Positions 1 to 7,761 of a DNA stretch of 64,000 nt are shown here, one piece after another. The stretch covers positions 178,798 to 242,797 of the forward strand of contig NZ_AUDS01000014.1 in the NCBI RefSeq assembly GCF_000425585.1, given 5' to 3'. The translations under genes were made by a program, and so were the position numbers. This DNA is from Terrimonas ferruginea DSM 30193. GTDB lineage: Bacteria > Bacteroidota > Bacteroidia > Chitinophagales > Chitinophagaceae. Numbering within the stretch: position 1 is the stretch's first letter; the number at the start of each line of letters is the position of its first letter. The notes under the pieces are model-generated. The model worked only from the letters and a program-made list of their open reading frames with translations. It did not search any database and was not told the origin of the DNA.

Positions 1-60
1 AAGTTTCTTGCGAGATTGCTTTGTTGCGGGTACCAAATATGATCATGCCGGAGGATTGGT

Positions 61-573
61 TTAGATTTTGCCGGATTGCTCTACCCAGCCTTTTATCTTT
101 TCTACCATCTTGTAAGTGGCGGGGCAGTATTCTATGTTTTGCTTGTGAATATGTATGTAGTCCACCATTTTCTTTTTAGGTAAATGCGGGAAGCCTGCGC
201 AATCTACCGGGCGTATTTCATAGATGCTGCATTTATTATCCTCGAGGTTGAGGAATTGGCAGGGTTGTTTAACGTTGAGCCAGTCGCGGTTGCCACCCCG
301 CTCCTGCCGCAGCCATTTCTTTTTGAATTCGTCCTGCGTCATGTTGAAATGTGCACTGATGCGGCGGATATCTGCCGGGGTAAAAGTCGGCGTCATTGTT
401 TTACAGCAATTGGCGCAACTCAGGCATTCCACTTCTTTCCATACCTCGCCTTCTGCGCGTGACGTCAGTTTGTCGAGCCCGCGCGGAGGATTCTTTTCCA
501 GTTTGGAGAGGAACCGGCGGTAGCGGCCTTTAGTATCTTTCATCACTTGTTGAAAATCGCGGAATGTAAACAT
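61..573 (-). CDS. YkgJ-type cysteine cluster protein
   Basis: Predicted 170-aa cytosolic protein of the YkgJ family (putative zinc- or iron-binding Cys cluster); the family's biochemical role is not settled. Visible: a CxxCxxCC cluster at about residues 50-57, followed by single Cys at about 105, 115 and 125, the last two in the typical KCSIYEIRPVDC context. I start at the ATG at 573. An upstream in-frame ATG at 594 would add seven residues, but those are encoded by a copy of the intergenic TTTTGACTTTTGAATT word repeat. Its gene faces away from the lipoprotein gene at 888. Confidence 0.8.
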   Translation of the reverse strand: MFTFRDFQQVMKDTKGRYRRFLSKLEKNPPRGLDKLTSRAEGEVWKEVECLSCANCCKTMTPTFTPADIRRISAHFNMTQDEFKKKWLRQERGGNRDWLNVKQPCQFLNLEDNKCSIYEIRPVDCAGFPHLPKKKMVDYIHIHKQNIEYCPATYKMVEKIKGWVEQSGKI

Positions 574-800
574 GGGAAATAATTCAAAAGTCAAAAACGT
601 GAATGGTCAATCGTGAAACGTGAATGGTGAATGGTCAATAGCGAAACGTGAATGGTGAATGGTCAATAGTGAATAACAGCTGAGAATCCCGAAGCCTGCC
701 CCTTCGAGAGGCCAAAGCTTCGGCCTCAGGTATCTCCTTCCGAAACCTCTGGCTTCAACCTTACTCCTTAGCCCGAAGTATCGGGCCTTAGGCCTTCCCT
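574..800. repeat. Composite intergenic word-repeat tract
   Basis: Gap of about 310 bp between divergent genes. It begins with a TTTTGACTTTTGAATT copy (minus orientation, 577-598), continues with heptad words ATGGTGA / ATGGTCA / ATAGTGA (600-675), and then GC-rich segments with short perfect hairpins: GAGGCC...GGCCTC around 699-718 and GCCCGA-AGTA-TCGGGC at 771-786. The last is the reverse complement of the CCGATACTTCGG element seen at 10540 and 44574. No gene is supported here. Confidence 0.75.
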
Positions 801-830
801 CTCTCGCCTCCATTCGAAGATAAAAGAAAA

Positions 831-862
831 TTGCCGTCCAAGCCCCTGATTGGTTATTTTTG
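831..862 (+). promoter_or_regulatory. Putative Bacteroidota promoter of the lipoprotein gene
   Basis: A TATTTTTG box (855-862) matches the TAnnTTTG -7 consensus of Bacteroidota. A TTG at 831-833 sits 21 nt upstream, a suitable -33 element. The box ends 25 nt before the ATG at 888. Confidence 0.5.
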
Positions 863-887
863 TCCATATCCAAAAAAACTGACGTAT

Positions 888-1550
888 ATGCGATTATTCT
901 TTTTGCTTGCGGGCTCTGCAGCCCTGGCATTGGCCTTAGGCTCCTGTGGTTCAGGTAGCGGCTCTGCCACTTCTACTTCTTTCTGCGATACTGTTTGCCT
1001 CAAAGACACTTTGAAATATGAAGGCAGCAGCGCGATGAAACCTTTCGTCCATATCGTTCCGACCAACTGCTCGCCCGACTCTGTAACCTGGGGCATGGAG
1101 CGTAGTGAAAGCGATCACAGCTTTGCCTTCAGCGAATACCTCCGCCCGGGTATGAAGATCAACAAAGATTTTGTAAAAACTTCTTTCCGCGATACTGCCA
1201 TGGCTTATGTTCAATTCAACGACTGCCAGAGTGGGCGCGGTTACCTCCTCAAACTTCCCTATGGCAAAGGCCAGAACATCCAGGTAAAACCAACGGCCGT
1301 TACACCATTTGATAAGAAATTCTCTATCACCGGTGACCTGGTCGTATATACTGACCGTGGCAACATCTTCGTGGAAGAAGTTGCTACCGGCAAAGAAGCC
1401 ATGATGACCTTCGGCAAACAATTAGACATCAACTACGAAGATCTTCACCAGACACTCGACTCCGTCAACATCACAGCTACCCGTATCTGGGCCAAAGTGA
1501 AAATTGACGACAAGTGGCAGGAAATGGAAAAAAATATTACGCTGAAATAA
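888..1550 (+). CDS. Hypothetical lipoprotein
   Basis: 220-aa predicted lipoprotein of unknown function. From the ATG at 888 it has a hydrophobic signal segment ending in a lipobox (L-G-S-C, Cys about residue 20) and then a Gly/Ser/Thr linker. I prefer this start over the in-frame ATG at 831 because the earlier one precedes the promoter-like box and would bury the signal peptide. The mature part has several Cys (about six), no membrane segment and no domain I recognise. XerD starts 15 bp downstream on the same strand, so the two may be co-transcribed. Confidence 0.75.
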   Translation: MRLFFLLAGSAALALALGSCGSGSGSATSTSFCDTVCLKDTLKYEGSSAMKPFVHIVPTNCSPDSVTWGMERSESDHSFAFSEYLRPGMKINKDFVKTSFRDTAMAYVQFNDCQSGRGYLLKLPYGKGQNIQVKPTAVTPFDKKFSITGDLVVYTDRGNIFVEEVATGKEAMMTFGKQLDINYEDLHQTLDSVNITATRIWAKVKIDDKWQEMEKNITLK

Positions 1551-1565
1551 TTTATCCCGTGCGGG

Positions 1566-2468
1566 ATGTGGGAGGCATATAAAAAAGGATTCAAGGCTTA
1601 TCTGCAGTTGGAGAAATCATTATCCGACAACTCAACGGAGGCATATCTCCGCGACATTGATAAGCTTACGCAATACCTGCAGGAAAAGAACAACCTGCTG
1701 ACGCCGGCCCAGGTCCTCCTGGAAGATTTACAGCAATTCATTCACTGGATAGCGGGCCTGGGCATGACAGCATCATCCCAGGCCCGTATTATTTCCGGGA
1801 TCAAAGCCTTCTACCGCTATTGCGCTGCGGAGGAAATCATCACGGCCGATCCTACCACCCTGCTTGCCACACCCAAACTCAAACGCACATTACCGGATAT
1901 TCTCAGTTTTGAAGAAATCGAAGCGATGTTTGACCAGATCGATCTCAGCAAACCCGACGGCACGCGCAACAAAGCCATGCTGGATACGATGTATAGCTGC
2001 GGACTACGTGTAAGCGAAGTAGTCAATTTACGTATTTCACAACTCTACCTCGATGTTGGTTTTATCCGTGTGATTGGCAAAGGCGACAAAGAAAGACTGG
2101 TGCCTATCGGCGATAATGCCATTAAAAATATCCGGTTGTACGCCGAACATGTACGCGTCCATATTCCGGTAAAGCCCGGCAATGAGGACATTGTATTCCT
2201 CAATCGCCGCGGTACGCATCTCAGTCGCGTGATGGTCTTTTTAGTGATAAAAGAGCTGGCGGCAAAAGCGGGTATACAAAAAACGGTATCGCCGCATACG
2301 TTTCGTCATTCCTTTGCCACCCACCTGGTGGAAGGAGGTGCCGACCTGCGCGCTGTACAGGAAATGCTTGGGCATGAAAGCATTACCACCACAGAAATCT
2401 ACACGCACCTCGACCGTGAGTTCCTGAAAAAAACATTGGAAAAATATCACCCCGCCTTCTCGCGTTAA
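1566..2468 (+). CDS. xerD: Site-specific tyrosine recombinase XerD
   Basis: 300-aa tyrosine recombinase that, with a XerC partner, resolves chromosome dimers at dif. It has an N-terminal SAM-like core-binding domain (about 1-90) and a C-terminal catalytic domain. The catalytic set is visible: R148 (SCGLRVSEV), K172 (GKGDKER), H244 and R247 (HTFRH), H270 (LGHESI) and nucleophile Y279 (TEIYTHLD). Length is that of housekeeping XerC/D rather than phage integrases, and no attachment site or cargo is visible. The XerC versus XerD choice rests on overall resemblance. Its TAA stop overlaps the stop of the convergent gene at 2465. Confidence 0.9.
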   Translation: MWEAYKKGFKAYLQLEKSLSDNSTEAYLRDIDKLTQYLQEKNNLLTPAQVLLEDLQQFIHWIAGLGMTASSQARIISGIKAFYRYCAAEEIITADPTTLLATPKLKRTLPDILSFEEIEAMFDQIDLSKPDGTRNKAMLDTMYSCGLRVSEVVNLRISQLYLDVGFIRVIGKGDKERLVPIGDNAIKNIRLYAEHVRVHIPVKPGNEDIVFLNRRGTHLSRVMVFLVIKELAAKAGIQKTVSPHTFRHSFATHLVEGGADLRAVQEMLGHESITTTEIYTHLDREFLKKTLEKYHPAFSR

Positions 2469-3385
2469 AGCCTGACGACTTTAGAAGAAGCCTGATATTG
2501 ACCATCCGCGCTGCTCAAGCGAAGAATATAGGTCCCGGCCGGCCATTGCTGCACTGGCTGCCAGGTATAACGATTTACACCTTCTTTCGCTTTGATGTCA
2601 GTGTTCCATAACAGCTTCCCTCCCTGATCAAATACCTGCAAAGTATACGACGATGTTTTTCCAGCCGTCCATTCGATGGCCTGCTGCTGACCGCGGGGCA
2701 GAGGATTGGGGTAAGTTAAGAATTGAGTGTTTGCGGAAATCCTGTCTTCTTTTTTCTGCTCATTAATTGTAATCATGGTCAGACCGCAAACCATGTAACA
2801 TACTCTCCTGATACGGTTTGTAGCTACTACCGTTACGTTCTCCTCACATACCGCTTTCCGTTGCATTTTGATGCTATCGGGCATATAGCCATCCGTTAAT
2901 GAAAGTTTTACCGGTAGATAACCAATGGCGGTGACCTGCACGGTATACGAATTTCCATTTACCAATTTTTTCTTTATCACCTGTCCACGTTCGTCGGCCG
3001 CCTGCCGGGAAGAATCTTTTGCGCTTATGAGTTGAAGACTGGCGGCAGGTATGCCTTGCCCGTTCTCTTCATCGGCGATAGTGAGTACATTTTTTATTTT
3101 CTTCAGCGTAACAACGATAATACCTGAACGGCCATTTTGATGACATCCAATTAACGTATCATTCTTCAGGATATTCACCGATTCGATGGTATTGGGATCG
3201 ATCGCGGCAACCTGCTCTTCTGTAACAACAATGCCGTCTACTACCCACAAAGGTTTATTGACTGTATCACGCTCACCGACTTTACAGCGCAGCTTAATTC
3301 TTGTCGCACCATTTTCCGGCGGACAGGCCTGCGCGAAAGCAAATTCGCTTATCAGCAGGAAAATGGAAAAGTAGAAAATTCTCAT
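2465..3385 (-). CDS. T9SS-sorted protein with TonB-plug-like and carboxypeptidase-regulatory segments
   Basis: 306-aa exported protein. From the ATG at 3385 it has a clear signal peptide (MRIFYFSIFLL...FAQA). Next comes a segment like the plug of SusC-type receptors (PLWVVDGIVV, then IDPNTIESVNILK, then GIIVVTLKK), but no barrel follows. A carboxypeptidase-regulatory-like segment with GYLPVKLSL follows, and the C-terminal 80 residues form a T9SS type-A sorting domain (YPNPLPRG, then PAGTYILRL, ending KVVRL). An earlier in-frame start at 3442 would put a Lys/Arg-rich stretch before the signal. Function unknown; cell-surface location is inferred from the sorting domain. Confidence 0.75.
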   Translation of the reverse strand: MRIFYFSIFLLISEFAFAQACPPENGATRIKLRCKVGERDTVNKPLWVVDGIVVTEEQVAAIDPNTIESVNILKNDTLIGCHQNGRSGIIVVTLKKIKNVLTIADEENGQGIPAASLQLISAKDSSRQAADERGQVIKKKLVNGNSYTVQVTAIGYLPVKLSLTDGYMPDSIKMQRKAVCEENVTVVATNRIRRVCYMVCGLTMITINEQKKEDRISANTQFLTYPNPLPRGQQQAIEWTAGKTSSYTLQVFDQGGKLLWNTDIKAKEGVNRYTWQPVQQWPAGTYILRLSSADGQYQASSKVVRL

Positions 3386-3510
3386 AAGCTTTGTTTTAAG
3401 TATTATCTTTTTTCGCTTTGACCGAACTTCATTTTCATGCAAAGGCGCTAAGAAATTAAGCCGCGGAGATTGGTATCAATATTCCTGCAATAAATTCGAG
3501 CCCTTTTATA

Positions 3511-3534
3511 CTGTTTCGTGAAGACACGAACCAG
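3511..3534. repeat. Imperfect inverted repeat, TTCGTG...CACGAA family
   Basis: CTGTTTCGTG and CACGAACCAG flank a 4-nt centre; the arms pair with one mismatch and are followed by GGATC. A perfect 28-bp version, also followed by GATC, lies at 23819-23846. Confidence 0.6.
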
Positions 3535-3561
3535 GGATCATCGTACACACCATTGACTTAC

Positions 3562-3680
3562 TCACTATTCACTATTGACTATTCACTATTGACTATTCAC
3601 TATTGACTATTCACTATTGACTATTCACTATTGACTATTGACTATTCACTATTCACTATTGACTATTGACTATTGACTAT
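3562..3680. repeat. Uninterrupted 17-unit heptad array TSACTAT
   Basis: Seventeen consecutive 7-nt units, each either TCACTAT (8 copies) or TGACTAT (9 copies), with no spacer. The next partial unit, TCACC, contains the reverse complement of the VWA gene's TGA stop codon (3681-3683). Read on the VWA gene's sense strand, every unit contains TAG. Confidence 0.9.
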
Positions 3681-5558
3681 TCACCTGTAGCTCATCTCCT
3701 TCCCCATCACCTTCGCCGCCAGCTTCTGCGCATTCTCGACAATGCAGATAAACTCCGCACGGTATCCCTCCGGATCGCGGTACTGCGCATTACGCGCCAG
3801 GTGTAATACCTGCTGATAGTTTGCACTGCCCTTGTATTCAGACGCGCGCAGCAACATACCAAACTCTGCTACGGCTGCAGCGAAACGGAAATTCTCGGAT
3901 GCTTTTTCATAATTCTTTTCATTGTTGGCTACCACTGTTTCCATCAGTTGGCTTGTCTCGCTGTCGGGTTGTTTGTAACGCAGTTTCACGGTCATCAGTT
4001 CTGTTGTATTAGCAACTGCTACTACCGGCGTCTGCTGATATTTCAATGAATCGGGTTGCGCAAGCAAGGGATCATTTATTCCTACCGGAATGATTTCATA
4101 AAATGCCGTAACGGTATGACCACTGCCGAGTTCGCCTGCATCTTTTTTATCATCATTAAAATCTTCCTTCGCCAGCAGGCGGTTTTCATAACCAACAAGC
4201 CGGTATCCCTGTACCACCGCAGGATTAAATTCGATCTGCAGTTTTACGTCTTTGGCAATGGTAAATAAGGTGCCGCCGAATTCTTCCACCAACACTTTTC
4301 TTGCTTCGGCAATGCCATCGATGTAAGCATGATTGCCATTGCCCTTATCGGCCAATTTTTGCATTTTATTGTCTTTGTAGTTACCCATGCCATAGCCAAG
4401 TACAGACAGATAAATACCGCTTTTTCTTTCTACTTCAATCATTCTTTCGAGCGAGGCATCGCTGCTGGCTCCTACGTTGAAGTCGCCATCTGTGCAAAGG
4501 ATCACGCGGTTGTTACCACTGCGCATGAAATTTTCTCGCGCGGTTTCATAAGCAAGGCGGATGCCTTCTCCACCTGCAGTTGAACCACCGGCTTCCAGGT
4601 TATCAATTGCATCGAGAATTACTTTTTTATCACTACCCGGTGTCGGTTCCAATACCAGTCCCGCAGCTCCGGCATATACGACTATCGAAACCATATCCTG
4701 TTCACGCAGCTTTTCCACCAGCAGTTTCATCGATGCCTTTACCAATGGTAATTTATCGGGCGAACTCATCGAACCCGATACATCGATCAGGAAAGTAAGA
4801 TTGGATGCAGGCAATTTATCCATCGGAATATTTTTTCCCTGCAACCCGATCATCACGAGTTTATGCGATGAATTCCACGGCGCGGTGGCTACTTCCGTGT
4901 GCACACTGAAAGGGTCTTTGCCTTTCGGTTGCGGATAATCGTACTTAAAATAATTCACCAGTTCTTCCACACGGATCGCATCGGCGGGAGGCATTTTGCC
5001 GTTATTGATAAACCTGCGCATATTACCGTAAGCGGCTACATCTACGTCGATGGAAAAGGTGCTGAGCGGATTGTCTGTTGAACGAACAAAACGGTTGTCT
5101 GTTATGCGGTCGTAATCTTCGGTATTCCAATCCTCGTCTCTGTGATATCCCTGGCCGGTAGCCTGCAACCCCGGAGCACTTGCCGATAAATACGTTGTTG
5201 GACCCGGCGCACCGGATTTACGTTTACCATAACCTGTCACCACCACGTCTGCCAATTCGTTTGAAGTAGCTTTGAGCACAACGTTGATCGTGGTTCTGCC
5301 CGCGACTTTTACATCCTGCAGTTTAAACCCGACCATCGCAAACGAAAGGGTGCCCTGATTATTGGATACGGTAATGGTATAGTGACCTTTGGTGTCAGAA
5401 GTAGCGCTGGTTTTGGTCCCTTTCTCCGTAATGCTCACGCCCGGAACCGGAGCTCCTGAATCATCTGTGATCACACCGGAAACTGTATGAGAATGGACGG
5501 GTCTGAATGCGAGCCCCAGCAACAGCAAAGGCATCAACATAAAAAGTAAACGCTGCAT
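3681..5558 (-). CDS. YfbK-like von Willebrand factor A domain protein with carboxypeptidase-regulatory domain
   Basis: 625-aa exported protein. The ATG at 5558 gives a good signal peptide; the ORF is open to 5603. Order: a carboxypeptidase-D-regulatory-like domain (about 25-100, HTVSGVITDDSG... pattern); the linker ADVVVTGYGKRK, which resembles the start of SusC-type receptors; a vWF-A-associated N-terminal region (about 155-245); a VWA domain with MIDAS motif DVSGS (D259, S261, S263); and a DUF3520-like C-terminal region. VWA domains bind protein partners through a metal ion. Partner and task here are unknown. It faces away from the ECF sigma factor gene, and its stop codon sits in the heptad repeat array. 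Confidence 0.8.
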   Translation of the reverse strand: MQRLLFMLMPLLLLGLAFRPVHSHTVSGVITDDSGAPVPGVSITEKGTKTSATSDTKGHYTITVSNNQGTLSFAMVGFKLQDVKVAGRTTINVVLKATSNELADVVVTGYGKRKSGAPGPTTYLSASAPGLQATGQGYHRDEDWNTEDYDRITDNRFVRSTDNPLSTFSIDVDVAAYGNMRRFINNGKMPPADAIRVEELVNYFKYDYPQPKGKDPFSVHTEVATAPWNSSHKLVMIGLQGKNIPMDKLPASNLTFLIDVSGSMSSPDKLPLVKASMKLLVEKLREQDMVSIVVYAGAAGLVLEPTPGSDKKVILDAIDNLEAGGSTAGGEGIRLAYETARENFMRSGNNRVILCTDGDFNVGASSDASLERMIEVERKSGIYLSVLGYGMGNYKDNKMQKLADKGNGNHAYIDGIAEARKVLVEEFGGTLFTIAKDVKLQIEFNPAVVQGYRLVGYENRLLAKEDFNDDKKDAGELGSGHTVTAFYEIIPVGINDPLLAQPDSLKYQQTPVVAVANTTELMTVKLRYKQPDSETSQLMETVVANNEKNYEKASENFRFAAAVAEFGMLLRASEYKGSANYQQVLHLARNAQYRDPEGYRAEFICIVENAQKLAAKVMGKEMSYR

Positions 5559-5593
5559 AATAGGTATTTTGCTTATTGGATGCAGTGTTCGGA

Positions 5594-5610
5594 ACGATTG
5601 CACAAATCGT
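5594..5610. promoter_or_regulatory. Inverted repeat in divergent promoter region
   Basis: ACGATT and AATCGT are perfect inverted arms separated by 5 nt, lying in the 78-bp gap between the divergent VWA and sigma-factor starts. A near-consensus TAATTTTA box (5624-5631) follows just before the sigma start. It could be an operator; no binding protein can be named. Confidence 0.3.
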
Positions 5611-5636
5611 TGTTATAATTTAGTAATTTTAGGCCC

Positions 5637-6230
5637 TTGGCATTTCTGAAAAATACATCCAGCCACGCGCTCAGCGATGGTCAGTTGGTTCAACAATACA
5701 AAGAAACCGGCGACCTGGCTATATTGGGCGAACTGTACCAGCGATATATGGAGCTGGTATATGGTGTGTGCCTGAAGTATTTCAAGGAACCCGAGACGGC
5801 CAAAGATGCCGTGATGCAGATTTTCGAAGAGCTGGTGACCAAACTCCGCAAGCACGAGGTGGAAAACTTTCGCGGATGGGTGCATCAGGTGGCTAAGAAT
5901 CACTGCCTTATGCAATTACGCACACCCCGCAACCTGAAAACTGTAGAGTATAATGCGGAAGTTATGCAAAACGAAGAAAGTGTGCATCTGAATGGCATAT
6001 TAGAGAAGGAAGAGCATTTTAAACAGTTGGAAAACTGCCTGGGCACGCTCACCAGCGATCAGCAGGAGGCGATCCGGTTGTTTTACCTGGAAGGGAAATG
6101 TTATAATGAAATCGTAGAACAGACCGGCCGTGAATGGAACCAGGTGCGGAGTTTTATACAGAACGGCAGGCGTAACCTAAAGAGCTGTATGGAAAAGAGT
6201 GAATCGGCAATCGTGAATCGGCAATCGTGA
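5637..6230 (+). CDS. ECF-type RNA polymerase sigma factor
   Basis: 197-aa sigma-70 family protein. Region 2 covers about residues 20-95 (LYQRYMELVYGVCLKYF, then AKDAVMQIFEEL, FRGWVHQVAKNHC). Region 4 covers about 140-190, with a helix-turn-helix (YNEIVEQTGREWNQVRSFI). I accept the TTG start at 5637 because the conserved N-terminal helix begins at once after it and no ATG lies upstream in frame. The gene downstream encodes a membrane protein of anti-sigma-like layout. The stop codon falls in GTGAATCG word repeats (6205-6240), which encode the last few residues. Confidence 0.85.
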   Translation: MAFLKNTSSHALSDGQLVQQYKETGDLAILGELYQRYMELVYGVCLKYFKEPETAKDAVMQIFEELVTKLRKHEVENFRGWVHQVAKNHCLMQLRTPRNLKTVEYNAEVMQNEESVHLNGILEKEEHFKQLENCLGTLTSDQQEAIRLFYLEGKCYNEIVEQTGREWNQVRSFIQNGRRNLKSCMEKSESAIVNRQS

Positions 6231-6300
6231 ATCGTGAATATGGCTGTTTACTTAATACCTATAACTTTTTGATTTTGACTTTTGAATTTTGAATTATAAA
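6205..6300. repeat. Word-repeat tract between sigma factor and TonB-like gene
   Basis: GTGAATCGGCAATC words spanning the sigma-factor stop codon, then GGCTGTTTACTTAATACC (about 6242-6259), then TTTTGACTTTTGAATTTTGAA (about 6273-6293). The last word supplies the TTG start codon of the next gene at 6289. Confidence 0.75.
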
Positions 6301-7689
6301 GACAACATACCGTCATTTACCGCCGCTGATATCGAACGATATCACCGCGGTCTGCTGAACGCTGCCGAAATGCACCGCATGGAAAAAGCAGCGCTCGAAG
6401 ACCCGTTCCTGGCAGATGCACTGGAAGGATATGAAATATCCGGTACGCAGGCGCAGGCAGACCTCACTGATCTGCAGAAACGCCTGGAAGCCCGTATACA
6501 GGAATCTGCCGATGAAAAAGTCATTCCCATTTCCCGCGCCGGCAGCAGAAATTTCCCCTGGATGCGCGCCGCCGCCGCTGTTATACTTATCGCCGGAGCA
6601 GGCTGGCTCACCTATCGTTTTGGTTTTGATACCAACAACGATAAAGGCAATGTTGTACAAAACATTCCTGCCAAAACAGATAATACGGTTACCCCGACTC
6701 CAGATTCCGTATCCAACGGATTCAACGCAATTACACCAACCGATTCAAAAAAATATACCATCACCGCTGATAAGCCTGCAGCAAAAACACCTGCTGATAA
6801 TCCGGGTGCGGAACAACCCTTGTCCCAAGCCACAAAAGACGATCAGGCTTCCGCTGTCAACCAGCCCACTGCCACTCAAAAAGAACTTGCCGAAAACGAC
6901 AGCCGTGCCAAACAGGAACAGGCCGCTAATGTATCGGCCAAAACATCCGTGAATGCGGAAGAAGTCAGCAATGCGCAAGCCGTCAAAGCAAGAGCTGTTG
7001 CCGCCGCACCGCAAAAAAAGCAGGCTGACGAGCGGAAGCTCTATGAAGTTGATGCAGCCAATGCCAATAATCAGACCCGTAATCAACAGGCTTTTATTCC
7101 ACGCAACGTATACCGTGGCCGCGTATTGGATGCCAACAATAATCCATTGCCCTTTGCCAACGTTACCAACGTGCAGGATGGCATTGGCACCTACGCAGAT
7201 GCCAAAGGTAATTTTGTGCTTACCTCTCCCGATTCCACCATGAATGTGAAAGTGAGATCGGTTGGTTTTGAAACAAACCAGTTGTCGTTACAACGCAATG
7301 GCATCGCCAATCGCGTCGTGCTCGCAGAGGATCATTCACAGGTACAGACCATGGTGCTGAACAACCGCCAGCTCAATACCAACCGTTCCCGTTCTTCCAC
7401 CATCGTATTCGAAGAACCAGAGCCATTGGATGGTTGGGAAAATTATGACGCTTATCTCGCCAACAATATCCAGGAGCCCGAAGCTTCTACCCAGCTCAAA
7501 CGCGCCGCTTCCGGCGGAGAGGTATCCGTTTCGTTTGAAGTAAACGAGTACGGCGAACCCGTTAACTTTAAGATCGAGAAATCACTTTGCACCATTTGCG
7601 ACAAAGAAGCGATCCGGCTGATCAAGGAAGGACCACGCTGGAAACGCAAAGCGGGCAAACGTGTTACCGTCAGCGTTCCTTTCGGATAA
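6289..7689 (+). CDS. Anti-sigma-like membrane protein with carboxypeptidase-regulatory and TonB C-terminal domains
   Basis: 466 aa. The cytosolic N-terminus has the FTAADIERYHRG...AEMHRMEKAAL...DPFLADALEGYE pattern found in Bacteroidota proteins encoded behind ECF sigma factors. One membrane helix follows (about 90-112), then a long Ala/Gln/Asn-rich periplasmic linker (about 113-270), a carboxypeptidase-regulatory domain (about 275-350), and a TonB C-terminal-like domain (about 405-466: VSFEVNEYGEPVNFKIEKS...CDKEAIRLI). The TTG start is forced: an in-frame TGA lies two codons upstream and conserved sequence starts directly after. Likely the regulator or envelope partner of the sigma factor 58 bp upstream; this is inference. 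Confidence 0.75.
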   Translation: MNYKDNIPSFTAADIERYHRGLLNAAEMHRMEKAALEDPFLADALEGYEISGTQAQADLTDLQKRLEARIQESADEKVIPISRAGSRNFPWMRAAAAVILIAGAGWLTYRFGFDTNNDKGNVVQNIPAKTDNTVTPTPDSVSNGFNAITPTDSKKYTITADKPAAKTPADNPGAEQPLSQATKDDQASAVNQPTATQKELAENDSRAKQEQAANVSAKTSVNAEEVSNAQAVKARAVAAAPQKKQADERKLYEVDAANANNQTRNQQAFIPRNVYRGRVLDANNNPLPFANVTNVQDGIGTYADAKGNFVLTSPDSTMNVKVRSVGFETNQLSLQRNGIANRVVLAEDHSQVQTMVLNNRQLNTNRSRSSTIVFEEPEPLDGWENYDAYLANNIQEPEASTQLKRAASGGEVSVSFEVNEYGEPVNFKIEKSLCTICDKEAIRLIKEGPRWKRKAGKRVTVSVPFG

Positions 7690-7719
7690 ATTCAAACGCA
7701 CTCCGCATCTGATTTGCCT

Positions 7720-7727
7720 TAACTTTG
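7720..7727 (+). promoter_or_regulatory. Putative -7 box TAACTTTG
   Basis: TAACTTTG matches TAnnTTTG and lies 34 nt before the ATG of the DUF2911 gene. No clear TTG is seen at the -33 distance. Confidence 0.4.
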
Positions 7728-7761
7728 CCGGGCATTCTCGTAAACAACTTAAACTATTTGC

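Noticed and set aside
607..930. Minus-strand ORF in the first repeat tract
   Set aside because: It consists of repeat words and hairpins and overlaps the promoter and start of the lipoprotein gene.
1566..2468. XerD as the integrase of a mobile element
   Set aside because: Standard housekeeping length and motifs; no attachment site, tRNA or cargo genes around it.
3562..3680. CRISPR array
   Set aside because: The 7-nt units are contiguous, with no spacers, and no cas genes are nearby.
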